From NCBI RefSeq assembly GCF_026262505.1, contig NC_067205.1, positions 4,154,001 to 4,218,000 of the forward strand: DNA of 64,000 nucleotides. The letters are read 5' to 3'. The position numbers and the translations under genes were made by a program. Each line of letters starts with the position of its first letter. Position 1 is the stretch's first letter. The notes beneath the pieces were generated by a model, which saw nothing but the letters and a program-made list of their open reading frames with translations, was not told where the DNA came from and searched no databases. Positions 41,391 to 54,775 of the stretch are shown here, one piece after another. Source of the DNA: Trichomonas vaginalis G3 (lineage: Eukaryota; Parabasalia; Trichomonadida; Trichomonadidae).

Positions 41391-41852
41391 ATGAGCCTAT
41401 CAAAATCTGAGAGACAATCGATTATATTAAATGATGCAAGAGGAATTCAGCATCCATTATATTATGTATCAACAAGTAAAGATGGAAAAATTTATGTAAG
41501 AAAAAGACGAGTTCCATTAACGAATTCGGAAACTGATAAAATTGATATTAAACCTCCTCCATCTGAAACAAAAGCGGAAGACAGCGAGGCTGTCAGGGCA
41601 AAGCCCACGATAAAGGAAACGGAACCTAAACCAGAACCTAAACCCGATGTACTTTCGATAACGAATCAAGAATTAATAGCTAAATTTGTAAATTTCATTG
41701 AAAAGCAAACAGAATCAAAAAATCCAGACCCACCAGTAAAAGAACAGGAAACCAAAATTAATGAAGAGTTTGTTAAAAACATAAAACATGAAATTATTGA
41801 ACAAAAGAAACAAATTCCTCAACTAAGAAGAAGAGTTAGAATATTAAACTAA
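41391..41852 (+). CDS. small Pro/Lys/Glu-rich protein, unit 3
   Basis: 153 residues, open throughout and identical to unit 2. Confidence 0.55.
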   Translation: MSLSKSERQSIILNDARGIQHPLYYVSTSKDGKIYVRKRRVPLTNSETDKIDIKPPPSETKAEDSEAVRAKPTIKETEPKPEPKPDVLSITNQELIAKFVNFIEKQTESKNPDPPVKEQETKINEEFVKNIKHEIIEQKKQIPQLRRRVRILN

Positions 41853-41878
41853 ATAAATATTTTTATCTAACATAAAAC

Positions 41879-43453
41879 ATGCAAAACGAACAGCTTAACG
41901 AATTTACACCAGCTGAACATATCCATCAAATTCGTTTATATTTTGATGTAATCGATAATGCAATTAATATTGGTGATACTAATAGAAGATATATCGATGC
42001 TAAAATTCCATCACAACCAGGAAGCGCAAAGGATCATAACTGGGTCACATTCAATTTATCTCCGCCAGGTGAAAATATGCTAGACCTTTATAACACATTC
42101 CTTACAACTACCTATAAAAGTAAATATATCATTGATAATGCTATTACTGGCTCATCAATTCCAAATACTAATTCTCCAGGTTTCTTTGGCGTTTTTGATG
42201 AATCAATTTACACCATTAACGCTTATCAGTTATTAGCAAATGGAAGAGTTATTTATAGTCAGGATAACGCAAGAGAAGAAGCATATATCATTTCTAATTC
42301 ACAGACTACAGAACAAATAAAGAAAGTTGATGTTTTCTCAAAAACGAGACATAAAGATGTATGGAAACGTTCTGGAACAGTTTGAACAGGTCAAATTATC
42401 TCAGGACCTTTAGCTGCAGGAGCTGAAATTAATTTTGACATTAAAATAAAGATTTCATGTCGTAAATTCCTTATTCTAGAAGTTATTAGATTTATTCCTG
42501 CTTTTGCAGGCAACATTCAGTTAAAGGTTAAATTTAGTAGCGATGCATTCCAGGTAACAGCACTGCCGGTAGAAGATATTTTAGCTCATAATCCTTCTTT
42601 AATCAGTCAGGTAAAAGATAATTATGACCCACCAACTAATAAATTTGTTCCATGGAATGAACCATTCAATATGATAACAGCAGTTTCTAAATCAAATGGT
42701 GAAATTACTGTTTCAACAGTTGAACAAAGATTAACGAAGAAATCAGCTGAATTCATTGATTGCTTCATTCATCCTAAAGCATTTTCACTCGATCCAAATA
42801 TTTACACTGAATTAGTCGATCATTATACATCACAAGCTTTATGTTTTCCAATTAAAGTAATGGACTGGATTCCTATGGACGGTTCGTTCAGTAAAGGTTC
42901 ACCATCAGCAACGTTCACAGCAGCTTATACACCAATTAACGTTAAAAGCATTTGGGCTTTATTTAGGAAGAATGATAATTATATCGTGAATTTCGAAAAT
43001 ACTCAATTTGAAACCCTTCAATTATCAATGGGCGCTTATGGAAGTATGCCAGCTGAACCCGAAAGCTCTTGTGGTCCTGTGTTCTATGAAATGGTTGCTA
43101 ATGCATGCAATACAAATAACGATATGATAGGATTTAATGAAGATGTGATGAGGTCGTTAATTGATGATGGAAGCGTTAAACATTTATATGAATCATACGA
43201 TAACACACATTTCCTCTGTGGATTCCCTACGGAAACTGATTTCACATTTCAACAGGGTCAAACATCAACGGCACCAATTACTTATAAATTAGGTGTTAAA
43301 GCTGATGATACAAATATAAGCGAAAAATACACTGTCAAACCTTTATTAGGATTTCTTAGAAATGCTTGTTTCGCTATTCAAGTCAGACCAGCTGGCATTC
43401 CTGCTGTTAGAATTGATGATTATAATTTAGCTGCTGATGGAGGTGAAGAGTAA
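41879..43453 (+). pseudogene. major capsid protein candidate, unit 3 (broken)
   Basis: Same region as in unit 2 with the shared break and one Tyr-to-Cys difference. Confidence 0.5.
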
Positions 43454-43508
43454 AAAAAATAAATGTAGTTAATTTTTAATTTTCTGATTTTTTTATTTTT
43501 ATAAAAAG

Positions 43509-44072
43509 ATGGAAAATAGCTGGGAAACATTAGTAGCTGATGAAGATTATGAAATAAACACTGAATATCCGTATCAAATAAGAAGGAAGAAAAACGGAAA
43601 GACTGTCAGTGAGTATGAAGAAAAGAATGTATATATAAGATTAACCCTTAACGGTAAAAAATATCTTAAACATAGATTAATAGCTATTCAGTGGATTGAT
43701 AATCCTGATAGTTTTGGGGAAGTTGACCATTACGATAAAGTTAGAAATAATAATATGATTGATAATCTACATTGGTGTTCAAGTTCTACAAATAATAGAA
43801 ATAGAAGTAAAGCAAATGGAGTAGAATATAATTTCGTTGATGAAATCAGTGAAAATTCAATTACTGTTTCACATTATGGAAATCATGAATTTGAGGATTT
43901 ATTTTACGACATCGATGCAGATTTGTTTTATTATTATAACGGTCGTCAGTATAAAGAACTATACATTAATGAAAACATAAATGGTTCATTATATGTTAAT
44001 GTTTATGATGTTAATGGAAAAAGAACATGCATTACGTATAGTAAATTCAAACGCTTACATAATTTAATATGA
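43509..44072 (+). CDS. HNH endonuclease-like protein 1, unit 3
   Basis: 187 residues, same as unit 1. Confidence 0.8.
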   Translation: MENSWETLVADEDYEINTEYPYQIRRKKNGKTVSEYEEKNVYIRLTLNGKKYLKHRLIAIQWIDNPDSFGEVDHYDKVRNNNMIDNLHWCSSSTNNRNRSKANGVEYNFVDEISENSITVSHYGNHEFEDLFYDIDADLFYYYNGRQYKELYINENINGSLYVNVYDVNGKRTCITYSKFKRLHNLI

Positions 44073-44127
44073 TAAAAATAAATCTAGTTGATTTTTAATT
44101 TTTTGAATTTTTTATTTTTATAAAAAG

Positions 44128-44682
44128 ATGAGCTGGCAAACACTCGAACATGATAGCGAATATGAAATTTTCACTGAATTTCCTTATACTATAAGACGAA
44201 TATCTAATAAAAGAGTTGTAAGTGAATTTGACGAGGGGGATGGTTATATTTGTGTTAATCTTAACAAACATAAACTATTTAAACATAGAATAGTTGCTGA
44301 AACTTTCATTCCTAATCCTGATGGGCTTCGTGAAGTCGATCATATAAATAGAGATAGAGGAGATTATCACATTTCAAATTTACGATGGACTTCGAGAAAA
44401 GAAAACATGAGAAATATATCTGGTTCTAATGGTTATTGGTTTGATATTATTGATTCACTTCCTGAAGACGCGGTTGAAATCATTCAATATTCAAAATTTA
44501 CTCTCGAAAATTACTTTTATGTCCCGAGTGAAGATTCATTTTATTATTTCATGGGAACTCAATATAGAAAATGTAATGTTTTGCGTCAGTACAAACAAGA
44601 TTATATAAACATTACTGATGTAGAAGGAAGAAGAACAAAATTATCTATTGCAAAATTTAAGAAAGATAATGGTTATGCATAA
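44128..44682 (+). CDS. HNH endonuclease-like protein 2, unit 3
   Basis: 184 residues, same as unit 1. Confidence 0.8.
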   Translation: MSWQTLEHDSEYEIFTEFPYTIRRISNKRVVSEFDEGDGYICVNLNKHKLFKHRIVAETFIPNPDGLREVDHINRDRGDYHISNLRWTSRKENMRNISGSNGYWFDIIDSLPEDAVEIIQYSKFTLENYFYVPSEDSFYYFMGTQYRKCNVLRQYKQDYINITDVEGRRTKLSIAKFKKDNGYA

Positions 44683-44725
44683 ATGACAAAAATAATGAAG
44701 TCATTTATTTTTATCATTCATGACT

Positions 44726-47700
44726 TCAAAACTTTAATTTCCTTATGAAAGTATTTTTGTTTTGGATTGAAAAGTTAAACTTCTCTTCAAATGAAGGTGT
44801 GGATGATTTACATAAATCAAATGCAATTTCCTGACCGTCATGAAGGACTTCATATAGTTTCATAACTGAAAACTCACTATCTTTATCATAAGTTCCAGCA
44901 GGTATATGTAAGTTCTTATCTTCATCGTAATAGCATTGAACTGCTTCAGGGAACATTTCATTAGCTGTAATTGATATTACATCACCACGAACTCCTTTAC
45001 AACGACAGTGAAAAGCTACTTCACCGATGTCATTTATTAATAAATCTACATATGTTTTCTTTCCACAAAATATCGACTTATAAGCAAGCGATTGATGGTC
45101 CTTAGTAATTTCAGCAAAGTCGGAATGAAATTGACCAAGATTTTTACCAATCAAAACTCTTCCATAGCGTTTCTCATACTCTTGAGCTAAAAGAGGGATA
45201 TCGCTGTTATAGAGATGCATTGAATCCGTATCGGAATAAAAGATACTCAACCACATATCCTCAGCAGTGCAAAATACTTCATTCATGATACGTTTCGACA
45301 TAGATAAGATATTAACACCTAAGGGGCAAAAGTTAAAGTGTCTGCAAATGCTTTTAGTTAGTTTGAAAATAGTTTTATCCGAACCATCTAAACCTTCGAA
45401 CTTAATAATATGATTATAATTTCTGATGGCATACCTAACAGCATCTTTATCATCAATGATTTTAATTTTCGACTCTATCGGGGACAAAATAGTTTTTCCA
45501 TAAATACTGTTCAAAATTAATTTAATATTTTCTTGTAGCGGCTTTTCTTCCTTCTTATACTTTAATCTCAATTCAAACAATTTCTTTACTTCGCAACTGA
45601 TGCCCTGATATTTTATTAAATCTTGTAAAGTGATGTGGTCCACATACATTAAACAGCATGTGTTTGAACTTCTTGGAACAGTGGCTTTGTCCTTGGTGCT
45701 TTTCGCCTTTAGCTCCGGGTTTAATTCTGGATCGACTGTTATAAGTGGAAAATGTCTTTTAATCTTGATATCAGTTATTTTTATTAAAACAAAGAATCCG
45801 GAAATGAATTTATCACCTTCAGGCTCGCCCTGGTCATCTTCGAATAAATGTTTTAACAAATATTCACGTTTAACATTTCTGGCTTCAAAACTTTCGGAAT
45901 TCCTTCTAAAGTATAAAGTCTCGCGATAGCGGATGGATATAGTGAGACAGCATCGAAGTCAGCAATGAGTTTCTTTTCGCTCTTTTGTTTCTTATTATCA
46001 GCTAACATACATCTTCCACCTTGAATACAGCGTGAAATAAACTCACGGGGTTTATTTGATAGGTCATATAAATTTCCATTAGGGAAGTATACTCTGTTCT
46101 CAAATAATTTATTAGCAATTGAACAAATGCTAACGTAATCATAAACGTTTAAATCAAATTCTTTTAATATATCATTTCTGAACTTAACGAAACCTTCTCT
46201 TAAATCCTTACGTCCTGTTTACAGTAAAATGAGCTATATTTTTCTAAATCGAAATGGTTTTCATCTATTCTGCAGTTTTCGATTAAATCTATGTTTTTCA
46301 TGAACGTTTCAACATCCTGGACAAACTTACATGCTTCAGAAATGACACCAGTTCTGTTATCATTAACTAATAAAGAACTTGAATAATATTGATACGGAAA
46401 TACTTCCTTGGGTCCAGTTTGTAAATGAAACATTTCAGGAAATAGGTTAAGCTTCTTATTTATAACAGTGTATGAATCTTTTATAATGATTGCTTTACCT
46501 TTATATATTCCCGTTATCTGCATTGTTCTAGAACCCTTAATAATTGGTGTACCACTGATTTCTGTTAAATGTCTTAAAATGAAATTGATATCATAACTGA
46601 GATTATGAAAATATACTAAACTCTTATCTGGAATTCTTTCTAAAAATTCTGTTGCACAATTTTGACCCCAAATGCTTTCGCTAATCTTTCCATCTTCACT
46701 GTCATAACAAATGTTAAAGGCTTTATGAACTCCATCAGTGCTACATTCAAAGTCAGCGAAGAAAATGTGTTCAGGAATGAATTTTTGTTTTGATTTATCA
46801 TTATCTTTACTTTCGGACTTTTTCTTTAACTGAACACAGTAGTTGGGAGTATAATTTAAATCTTTAAACGGTGCAAGTTTTTGTTTATATAAATCTGTTG
46901 TATAAGTGAAAAGTTCTCCATAAGATAAAGGTTCAAAGTAATTGCACTCTCTTAATGTTTTCAAAATATCCATAAAGGAGTTGTTCGTGAAGAATCAATT
47001 ATAAATCTATTTTCTCTTTTCTTATATATTTTCATTTGACGCTCGATATTCCAGCCGCCTAATGATTTGAGAATTTCGTTATAATTTTTGATAAAATATG
47101 TTGTCATCGGTAATCTTTCATTTAACATGTAATGGTCTTCAACAAGAAGTATGTCAATAGTTCGAACAGTTTCACATTCTTTTGGTATATATCTCTTTAT
47201 TTCATTATGTCTAGAGTCATTGAAATAACCAATGGTAACATTAAATGCTATGCCTGTTGCGTTAGAAATTTCCTGAATCTTACTTTGTGGAAAATCCCTA
47301 ACTCTAATGACTTCACGCATGTGGTCTACCGTCTGCTCATCAACTCCAGCCTGAATGCAAGCATAAACGAAGCAGTTATCTTCTGTCATCAACTTAGCAG
47401 TTCTTTTATTAAGTTCATTGAAAATTTGATAGCGTTCAAGATTTATCGGTAATCTGCAAATATATTTCCAAAACTCACCACTTCTCTTTTTATTCGTTCT
47501 CTTTTCATCAAGAATTTCATTCCAAAAATCATCTATATCCTGTTTATCTCCTATTTCTTTAAGTCTGTTTAATAATCTTTGCTGACGTGCTGTTAATTTG
47601 CTTTCATCTCTTTTTTCTCTCTTCTGTGGCTTACCTTTCTTAATATCACTCATCGTTAATCCTTCATATTCAGTTAAATCATACATTTTAATTTCTTCGA

Positions 47701-48592
47701 GGTTCTTAATATTTGTCATGAAGAAATCATAATGTTTTTCAATTATTCCAGCTGTGTTTGCTTCAATCTCTGTTATAAAGTTTTCTTGCTTTAACTGATG
47801 AAGTAAAGCTCCGATGTTCTCGATATTCAATGTTGAATTAGTAAATTTACCATCGAGTTTATAACAAATCATCCATTTTTGCTGTGAATTTACTTTTATC
47901 TTCTGCAGAATCCTAATAAACATTTTTCCGAAACGTTCATGTAGGTAATTTCTGTTTTCTTCATTGAGTTCTTTAATGTTAAAATCTATGATTCTATTTC
48001 CTGATTTAACATTTTTGCGTTTATTATTTTCATCCTTCTTTAACCATTTCTCACCATCAAGAGCTTTATCATCTATAGATTTAATTACTTCGTTTGCTTT
48101 GCGTAATTGTGCAATTGCTTTTGCATATTTTACAGCTATATTTTTCTTTTCTTCATCGCTTTTCTTCTTTCTCGTTTCACCTACATTAACATTAGTTATA
48201 TCATGCATTTCCTGCCTAACTTCCTTCTGTACCGCCTTACGCGTCTTTCCTACATCAACATTAGTTATATCATACATTTCTTTTCTTACTTCCTTCGGTA
48301 CTGCTGTCCTTGTCCTTCCTACATCAACATTCATCATATCATGAATTTCCTGCCTAACTTCCTTCGGTACTGATTGTTTATGATATAAATTAACCTGAAT
48401 ATCATTTAAAGGAAATGTTTTGTTATTAATGTAATCATTAATTTTCTCGTAAGTGATTTCACCTCTGTAATCATTGAGGTATTTAGCTAATGATGATTTG
48501 TTAGTCGCATATCTTTTGCTAACTTCAATGTCAGCATTCTTCAATAACTTCTTAATTTCTTCATGGTCTAATCTAGATAGCTTTTTATACAT
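44726..48592 (-). pseudogene. family B DNA polymerase, unit 3 (broken)
   Basis: Same polymerase, about three breaks, partly at other places than in unit 1. All core motifs remain readable. Confidence 0.85.
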
Positions 48593-48692
48593 CTTTTATG
48601 GAAAAATAAAAAAATATTTTCCCGTAAAAAATAAATTTATTTTTTAAAGTTATTTTTTTAAAATAATTTAATATTTTAATTTTAATAAAATA

Positions 48693-49152
48693 ATGTCTGA
48701 GTACAAGTTTTATTCATACAATTCTCGCTACTGCTGTTAAGAATGAATTCATAAATGGAAAAAACGTGAACGCAATATTAAATAAAAAGTTTGTGAAAGA
48801 ATCTAAATACGGTCAGTTCGTTAAACCATACGCTATCATTATTGACAGAAAACGTACACACACATGATAAAGCAGTATTACTTAAACAAAGAGGAATATT
48901 GTAAATATTAAAGATTCTCATTATACGATTATGAAGAACTCCAACGCTGAATTTTTCAGTATCGTTTTAGATTTATCGCAGCAGAAAGAATACAAGAAAG
49001 GTGAAGTAATAATGAAATATTATCCTTCATCTCTGAAGATAACGAATAAAGATATAATCAATAAGCTCCTACCAGTAATTGAGGAAGCAACGATTGAATT
49101 TGATGAAGAAGGAACGGAAATGATTGAGGAAATAGACCCTGAGGCATTATAA
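48693..49152 (+). pseudogene. 155-residue gene, unit 3 (broken)
   Basis: Same gene as 21252-21719 but broken here, with about three breaks. The C-terminal half including the acidic tail is readable. Confidence 0.6.
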
Positions 49153-49205
49153 ACACTAAAATTATTTTTATAAAAAATTAGTTACAGTCAGTCAGTAAAA
49201 TTTAA

Positions 49206-50232
49206 GGGTGCACACGAGAGGATCATGTAAACTTCAGAATTTAGAACCTTATTTTTAGGCATTATCTTGGCTACCTATTTAGGCTCGAAAAGCAAAAATA
49301 TCAAAAATACAACCTGACTCCATTATGACCCTTTCATGTAGGTAGTTTTTATCCGCTAGTATTTTCCCTTTGAATCTCTTTACAATTCGAAATCAAATTC
49401 AAATCTCAGTAGAAGAAAGGAAGAATCGACTTACTACGGTTGTAATACGAATAAATACATATATTTAATTATTTTTATTTACATAATAATTGTTTGAAGC
49501 TCATATTCCATCAAATTTTTAAATAAAAACATTAAAATGTTGAAAATGTTCATATATTTTAATAGGGTTTTGGCACTTTATTGAGGAATTACCACATACA
49601 TAGTCGAACTGAACTTGATATTTTGAAATTTAAATTATTTATCAAAATTAAAATTTAACTTGAAATTTATAATTATTTAGTCATATTTTGCATAATTCTA
49701 AGTAGATTTTGTAAAAAATCAAGATAGAAAATTTTAACGTGCTTTATTTTTTCTTTTTTATAATAATATTATTATATAATTAACATATTCATAATGTTTC
49801 ACCCTTTCAAAAATATAATCCTCCTCCTCTCAAATAAACGTACATACGGGTGGCCTCTTTTTTCAAAAAATTAAAATTTGAAATTTTGGGCTCAAATATT
49901 AGAGATTTTTTCAACTTTCAACGATATATGTTGTCTATATCAGACCTCCTTTCTTTTTGATACTTAACATTGTTCCTAAATCTCAGCCGTTAAGGCTGTT
50001 CTGAAAATTTTTTTCGAAAAAATTCGAAAAAATTCTTAAAATTCAAAAATCCCTTAATTCCTGAGGATTTTGGAAAAAGTTTTTACATGAACATGTGTAT
50101 ATTAGATGAAGTATATTGATAAGGTAAAAATCAAATTTTATTGCATATTCATCGAGAAAATAAACTAACGAATCCCTCAAAATTGAGAGGTAATCCTCCT
50201 CCTCTCAAATAAACGTACATACGGGTGCACCC
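49206..50232. mobile_element. TTAA-flanked element, unit 3
   Basis: Copy of 21773-22810, about 10 bp shorter through small A/T run differences; ends and flanking TTAA kept. Confidence 0.6.
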
Positions 50233-50789
50233 TTAAACCAAAAAATATTTTTAGTTGAAAGGGTATTTCTAACCCGATATCTACCCTCATTTCTACCCAT
50301 TAATTTTTCATAACATTTAGTCATTAATTTTTCAAGTTCATGCATATCAGTGTTTAAAAACTCATTGACTTCATCTTCAACGGTATCATTTTGTAATAAG
50401 AATATTTTCTTTAGTTTCATGTCAACATCCCGAACAGCACAAAGGATAAAATCATATTCATTTCTTCCGTTAAACATACTTTTTCTTTCTCGTTCATCGT
50501 TAAATAAATTATTGAAAATATAAACAGCGGTGTAAAAGTTATGTACTGTATTAAATGTTGAAGCTTCACCTATTTTAGATTTTAGGATTCTTTTAGTAAG
50601 TAAATTGTTATCGTTCTTTCTGTTTTCCTTATCGTTCATGTCGAATCTGTCGAACCACATATCCTGTATTTCATCGAATTTACGAACTATAGAATCCGTC
50701 ATTTCCCTGGTTAATGAGGGGTAATCATTATTAATTTTTTCATATAATTTGTCCATATGATTTTCATCAACATTCGCCATGTTAAACAT
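50205..50789 (-). CDS. 165-residue protein gene, unit 3 (longer frame)
   Basis: Same gene as 22871-23368. The frame here runs on 29 codons past the usual end, through the 3' motif into the edge of the TTAA element. The extra residues are probably not functional. Confidence 0.5.
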   Translation of the reverse strand: MFNMANVDENHMDKLYEKINNDYPSLTREMTDSIVRKFDEIQDMWFDRFDMNDKENRKNDNNLLTKRILKSKIGEASTFNTVHNFYTAVYIFNNLFNDERERKSMFNGRNEYDFILCAVRDVDMKLKKIFLLQNDTVEDEVNEFLNTDMHELEKLMTKCYEKLMGRNEGRYRVRNTLSTKNIFWFKGAPVCTFI

Positions 50790-50869
50790 TTAATTAAAGC
50801 AAAAATATATTTTTAGTTGAAAAGGGTAGATATACTCCGATATCTAACCTGATTTCTACCCCGGTCATT

Positions 50870-51811
50870 TTACAAACGTTTAACGTGATATACGTTATGA
50901 ATTCGTGAAATTTTAAATATTTTTGTAGCTTCTATTTCTTCAGTTAATATATCAAAAGTTTTAACGATACCGAAAGTTTCTTTATACTTCTTCTTGACAT
51001 CAGATAAAAGGAAATCATCGGCTGTGGGATAGTTTTTATTCAGAAATTCTAACATGTTCATTTTATCTTCTGCCAGCTTCTCTGCTTCTTTCTTTAGGTC
51101 TGCGTAATCGTTTCTCATTCTTTCTATCTCTTTTACTGAATAGTTATATTTCCTAATTGCTGCTTTACATTTCGAACACTGAGGATTCATTTTTGCGTTA
51201 TATTCTGAAACCTTACCTGCTAAAATAACTAAAGCATCAATGGCTTTCTTTAAATCTGAAGCAGTTGGTTTTATCTGTTCATGCCATACTTTACCTCTTC
51301 TGTCTTTATCTCTAATCTCCCACACACATCTAGCAGCTAATGAAACAAAACTATCGTATGTCTTAAACTCCTCAGATTTATAAATATCAGAAATGTTTTT
51401 ATAAACCATGTCGCAGTCTTTATCCATAATCTTGTGGTTACAATGAAAACCTAAGAATTCAGAATTTACCTTACGAATGAATTTCTTAATTTCTGCTGAA
51501 TCAGTAACTTTAAATTCAATTTCATCGAATTCAGGAATAGTTAGTTTCTGTTGCTGAACTTCAGGTAATTTAGGTAAATGGTCTATGATATCTTGCATTT
51601 CATATAACTCCTCTCCATTTGTTTCATCTTTCGCGCTACAGTCTAAATTACTTGTTAAAAGTTCCTGCTTAATTTTTTGTATTTCTGTTTCGAAAGTAAA
51701 TGAAGAAGGAATGAAGTTTTTCATTTCTACTAACATTGACGTAGGATTCATGACTAATGAATTTGGTGCCGTTGATATCGAAAGTGCGGATGTTTCGATT
51801 TTTGTAATCAT
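50870..51811 (-). CDS. 313-residue protein, unit 3
   Basis: Same as the unit 1 protein. Confidence 0.6.
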   Translation of the reverse strand: MITKIETSALSISTAPNSLVMNPTSMLVEMKNFIPSSFTFETEIQKIKQELLTSNLDCSAKDETNGEELYEMQDIIDHLPKLPEVQQQKLTIPEFDEIEFKVTDSAEIKKFIRKVNSEFLGFHCNHKIMDKDCDMVYKNISDIYKSEEFKTYDSFVSLAARCVWEIRDKDRRGKVWHEQIKPTASDLKKAIDALVILAGKVSEYNAKMNPQCSKCKAAIRKYNYSVKEIERMRNDYADLKKEAEKLAEDKMNMLEFLNKNYPTADDFLLSDVKKKYKETFGIVKTFDILTEEIEATKIFKISRIHNVYHVKRL

Positions 51812-51901
51812 ATTTATATAAAAATAAAAAAATAAAAATAAAATAAAAACTAACTTTATTTTTTATTTCGTGAAAAATTAAAAATAAAATTTTATTTTCT
51901 T

Positions 51902-52119
51902 TTACTCATAATATTTTTGTGCATAATGACCCCATACCTTTAACTTCTTTTCTGCTGCTTCTATTGCAATCTTAGCGAGTTCATATTCTTTATAATCTCT
52001 TATTAAATCAGCTTGTTCCAACTGGTCTAGTTCATATTCTTTCTGCGGTTCAGTAATTTGTCTAACTTCTTCTTCAAATAAAATTTCTGCATTTTCTGTT
52101 GTGTCTTCCTCCTTCACCA
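51902..52119 (-). pseudogene. partial acidic gene at the right edge of unit 3
   Basis: Same remnant and host join as in units 1 and 2. Confidence 0.55.
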
Positions 52120-52607
52120 CAATCAAAGACTGTTGAATCTTCAAAAATGTTTTTGTTGTTTGAAGTTGATGATGACATATATGAACATAAAAATACTCCT
52201 TCACCCCAACTTGTTTGTATAGATTTTGTGGCACATGTTTGATAGATAACACAACTTCCATATCTATAATAAACTGTTTGAGATGGAGTTTTTGTGCCAT
52301 TGAATTCAGAAATAGAAATAAGAAGTTTTGTTTGATCATTGATGTTTATACTGACAACAACTTCTTTAATTTCATTGAATAAACATGTTGTAATATAATA
52401 ATTTCCTTGTTTTGATCGACTAAATATTTCATTTTCGGTGTGTTTTTCAGTGATAACTGAATTTTCATAAAAATGTGTCCAAGTATCAAGACTTGGACCT
52501 GAATCGAAGAACTGTCTTAATAAATGTTTCATTTTCATACATTCCATAAAAATATTTGAATGAATTACTCCTAAAATTTCGTTTAGCACACAAAGAATAG
52601 TTTTTAT
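52120..52607 (-). pseudogene. host beta-helix gene fragment, junction 3/4
   Basis: Copy of 24699-25186 with the same ATA start position and break point. Confidence 0.75.
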
Positions 52608-53089
52608 TTAATATGGACATAATATTATTTAAGTGTAAAGATTGTTTAATTAAAATTGCCAAGACATTATATTTATCAAGGGATATATAATCCCTTGAAG
52701 TTGAAAATCAAAACATTTTATGTCACTTTTTTGGTATTTTTTTATAAAAATTTATGTTGGCATTTTTTTAAAGGAGTACAAGTATCGATGATTTCATTCA
52801 TATTTTACACTTCAAACTCAATTAGAATACGATTGTAGTCATAATGATAATCTTCTCTGCGCAAGGGTCTCAAACGAATTCTAATAAAAGAGGAGAAGTT
52901 TTTAAATGCAAGTACAAAGCAGCATCTTCTAAACACACTTTAACAAACCATGAGAAATATATCGAGTTTAATTAGAAAGAATGAATTTAATTTTAATTTT
53001 GCATTGTTTAATAGTTTTTTTTTTAACAATGATGTATATCTTGATAAACTTTATTGCATTGATATTTTCTCAAAAACAATAGCCAATCA
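52608..53089 (-). repeat. upstream block of the beta-helix family, junction 3/4
   Basis: Copy of 25187-25677 and 38903-39384. Confidence 0.75.
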
Positions 53090-53516
53090 TTTTTATTATT
53101 GTATATTTTGCTGAAAACAGGAAATCACAAACAGATCAAAAAGAACTGCTAAAATTAGAGATAACAAAACCATATATACCTAAAATTAAATTTAATCCTT
53201 TGATAGAGATAATGATATTCCAACATTAATTGATGGTAAAATTTCAAAATTTAAACACATTTTCCTACGTAAAGTCTCCCTATCGTTTTTCTCCCTCAAT
53301 ATTGAGGGAACCTCTATCAAAAATTTGAATAAGAGACTTTACAAAAGAAAAGGAGTTTACTCATCATTCATTTATATCTTGAATGTTGATTATTACCATT
53401 AAAATAGAATATTTATTATCATAATCAATAGATTAAAGATGATAAAAATATATGAAATACAAAAGAATGCATTAAAGAATAGTAAGGAATAAAATTACAA
53501 GAAATTTCAGTTAGTA

Positions 53517-53568
53517 TCTAGTAATTGGGTACCAAGGGTCTACGCCCCTCGGACCCCAAATTACTAGA
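53517..53568. repeat. GC-rich hairpin, unit 4
   Basis: Copy of the hairpin at 12373-12424. Confidence 0.7.
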
Positions 53569-53911
53569 ATTTACAAAAACCGTTTGACATGTAAAATACA
53601 TTTGACATTTACAAAAAATAAAAATAATAATTTTTTAAAAAATAAACTTAAAAATTAACGTTAAAATTTTTGACACTTCACAAAATAAAAAAAATTAAAA
53701 ATAAACTTTAAAAAATTAACGTTAAAATTTTTTTATTTATTTTTTTTATCATAGATTTTAACACCCAGAGTAAAAAAATAATTTTTTAAAAATAAATTAA
53801 CTCAAAATTTTTTTAATTTCTGTATATACTAAATTTTTCATAAATGATAAAATTAATTTTAGGGTATATCTAACCCGATATCTAACCTCATTTCTAACCT
53901 TGTGAATTTTC

Positions 53912-54751
53912 TTATAAAGTTGCGATAGTTGAATTCAGTAACTGAGCCTCAAGGAAGAAAACATCCTTTCCGTCTTCGGGTAACACAACGGAGCATTTAT
54001 GATCATGTGTAGAATACATATCAATCCAAAACTCTCTATTATTTCCTGATAACTTATAATATTTAATATTTGTTAATGGCGTCGATCTAGTATGACCGAT
54101 AAATTCATTTTCAACCCCTTTAGCGATATTTGAATATAAAATGACTTGTTTTCTGTCCCATACATTATATGTTATTATTGGTAATAATACTGTTCGTTCT
54201 TCTCCGGGTTTATAATTAAATACATTCATGAAGTCTTCATTATACTGAGAAATTTTAAAACCTATCCTAAAATCACTTTGTCTCTTTTCTGCTATTTCAT
54301 TAAACGGTGAGTATATAACAAATGTGCATGTATGTGAATCATCTATTTGTTCAATAAATTCATAATGAAAGTCTATAATTTGTGGTTGAATTACTTCTTC
54401 TTTTAATTTATCAAGATACACATTTAATCCTAAAGCGGTTTTGTTAAATTTCTTTTCGAAAATTTCGTTAAAATCACTCATGCATTCATATAATGTTGTG
54501 TCGTCTTTGAAATATTTATATATGTGAATAGTTTGCTTAAATTCTTGGATTTCGTTTATAACAACAACTTCGAGCTCAAATTCAACCTTTCTAAATCCTC
54601 GTGTTATATACATACTTGATAAACCAATATATTTTTCGTTTATATTAACAGACCAGTCAATAGGTAATTTAAATGTGATTCTATTTCCATTTATTTTAAC
54701 ATTTTCGTCTTCAGAACTGAAAGCGACTGTTAAAGGTACTTGTCTATACAT
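53912..54751 (-). CDS. penton-like protein, unit 4
   Basis: 279 residues, same protein as 12767-13606. Confidence 0.45.
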   Translation of the reverse strand: MYRQVPLTVAFSSEDENVKINGNRITFKLPIDWSVNINEKYIGLSSMYITRGFRKVEFELEVVVINEIQEFKQTIHIYKYFKDDTTLYECMSDFNEIFEKKFNKTALGLNVYLDKLKEEVIQPQIIDFHYEFIEQIDDSHTCTFVIYSPFNEIAEKRQSDFRIGFKISQYNEDFMNVFNYKPGEERTVLLPIITYNVWDRKQVILYSNIAKGVENEFIGHTRSTPLTNIKYYKLSGNNREFWIDMYSTHDHKCSVVLPEDGKDVFFLEAQLLNSTIATL

Positions 54752-54775
54752 TTATTACAAACAAAAATATATCAT

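Larger units (their letters stand above)
39385..52119. mobile_element. Polinton-related fossil, array unit 3
   Basis: Same parts and order. The most damaged unit, with about seven breaks including in the 155-residue gene. Some of its short length differences could be sequencing errors. Confidence 0.75.
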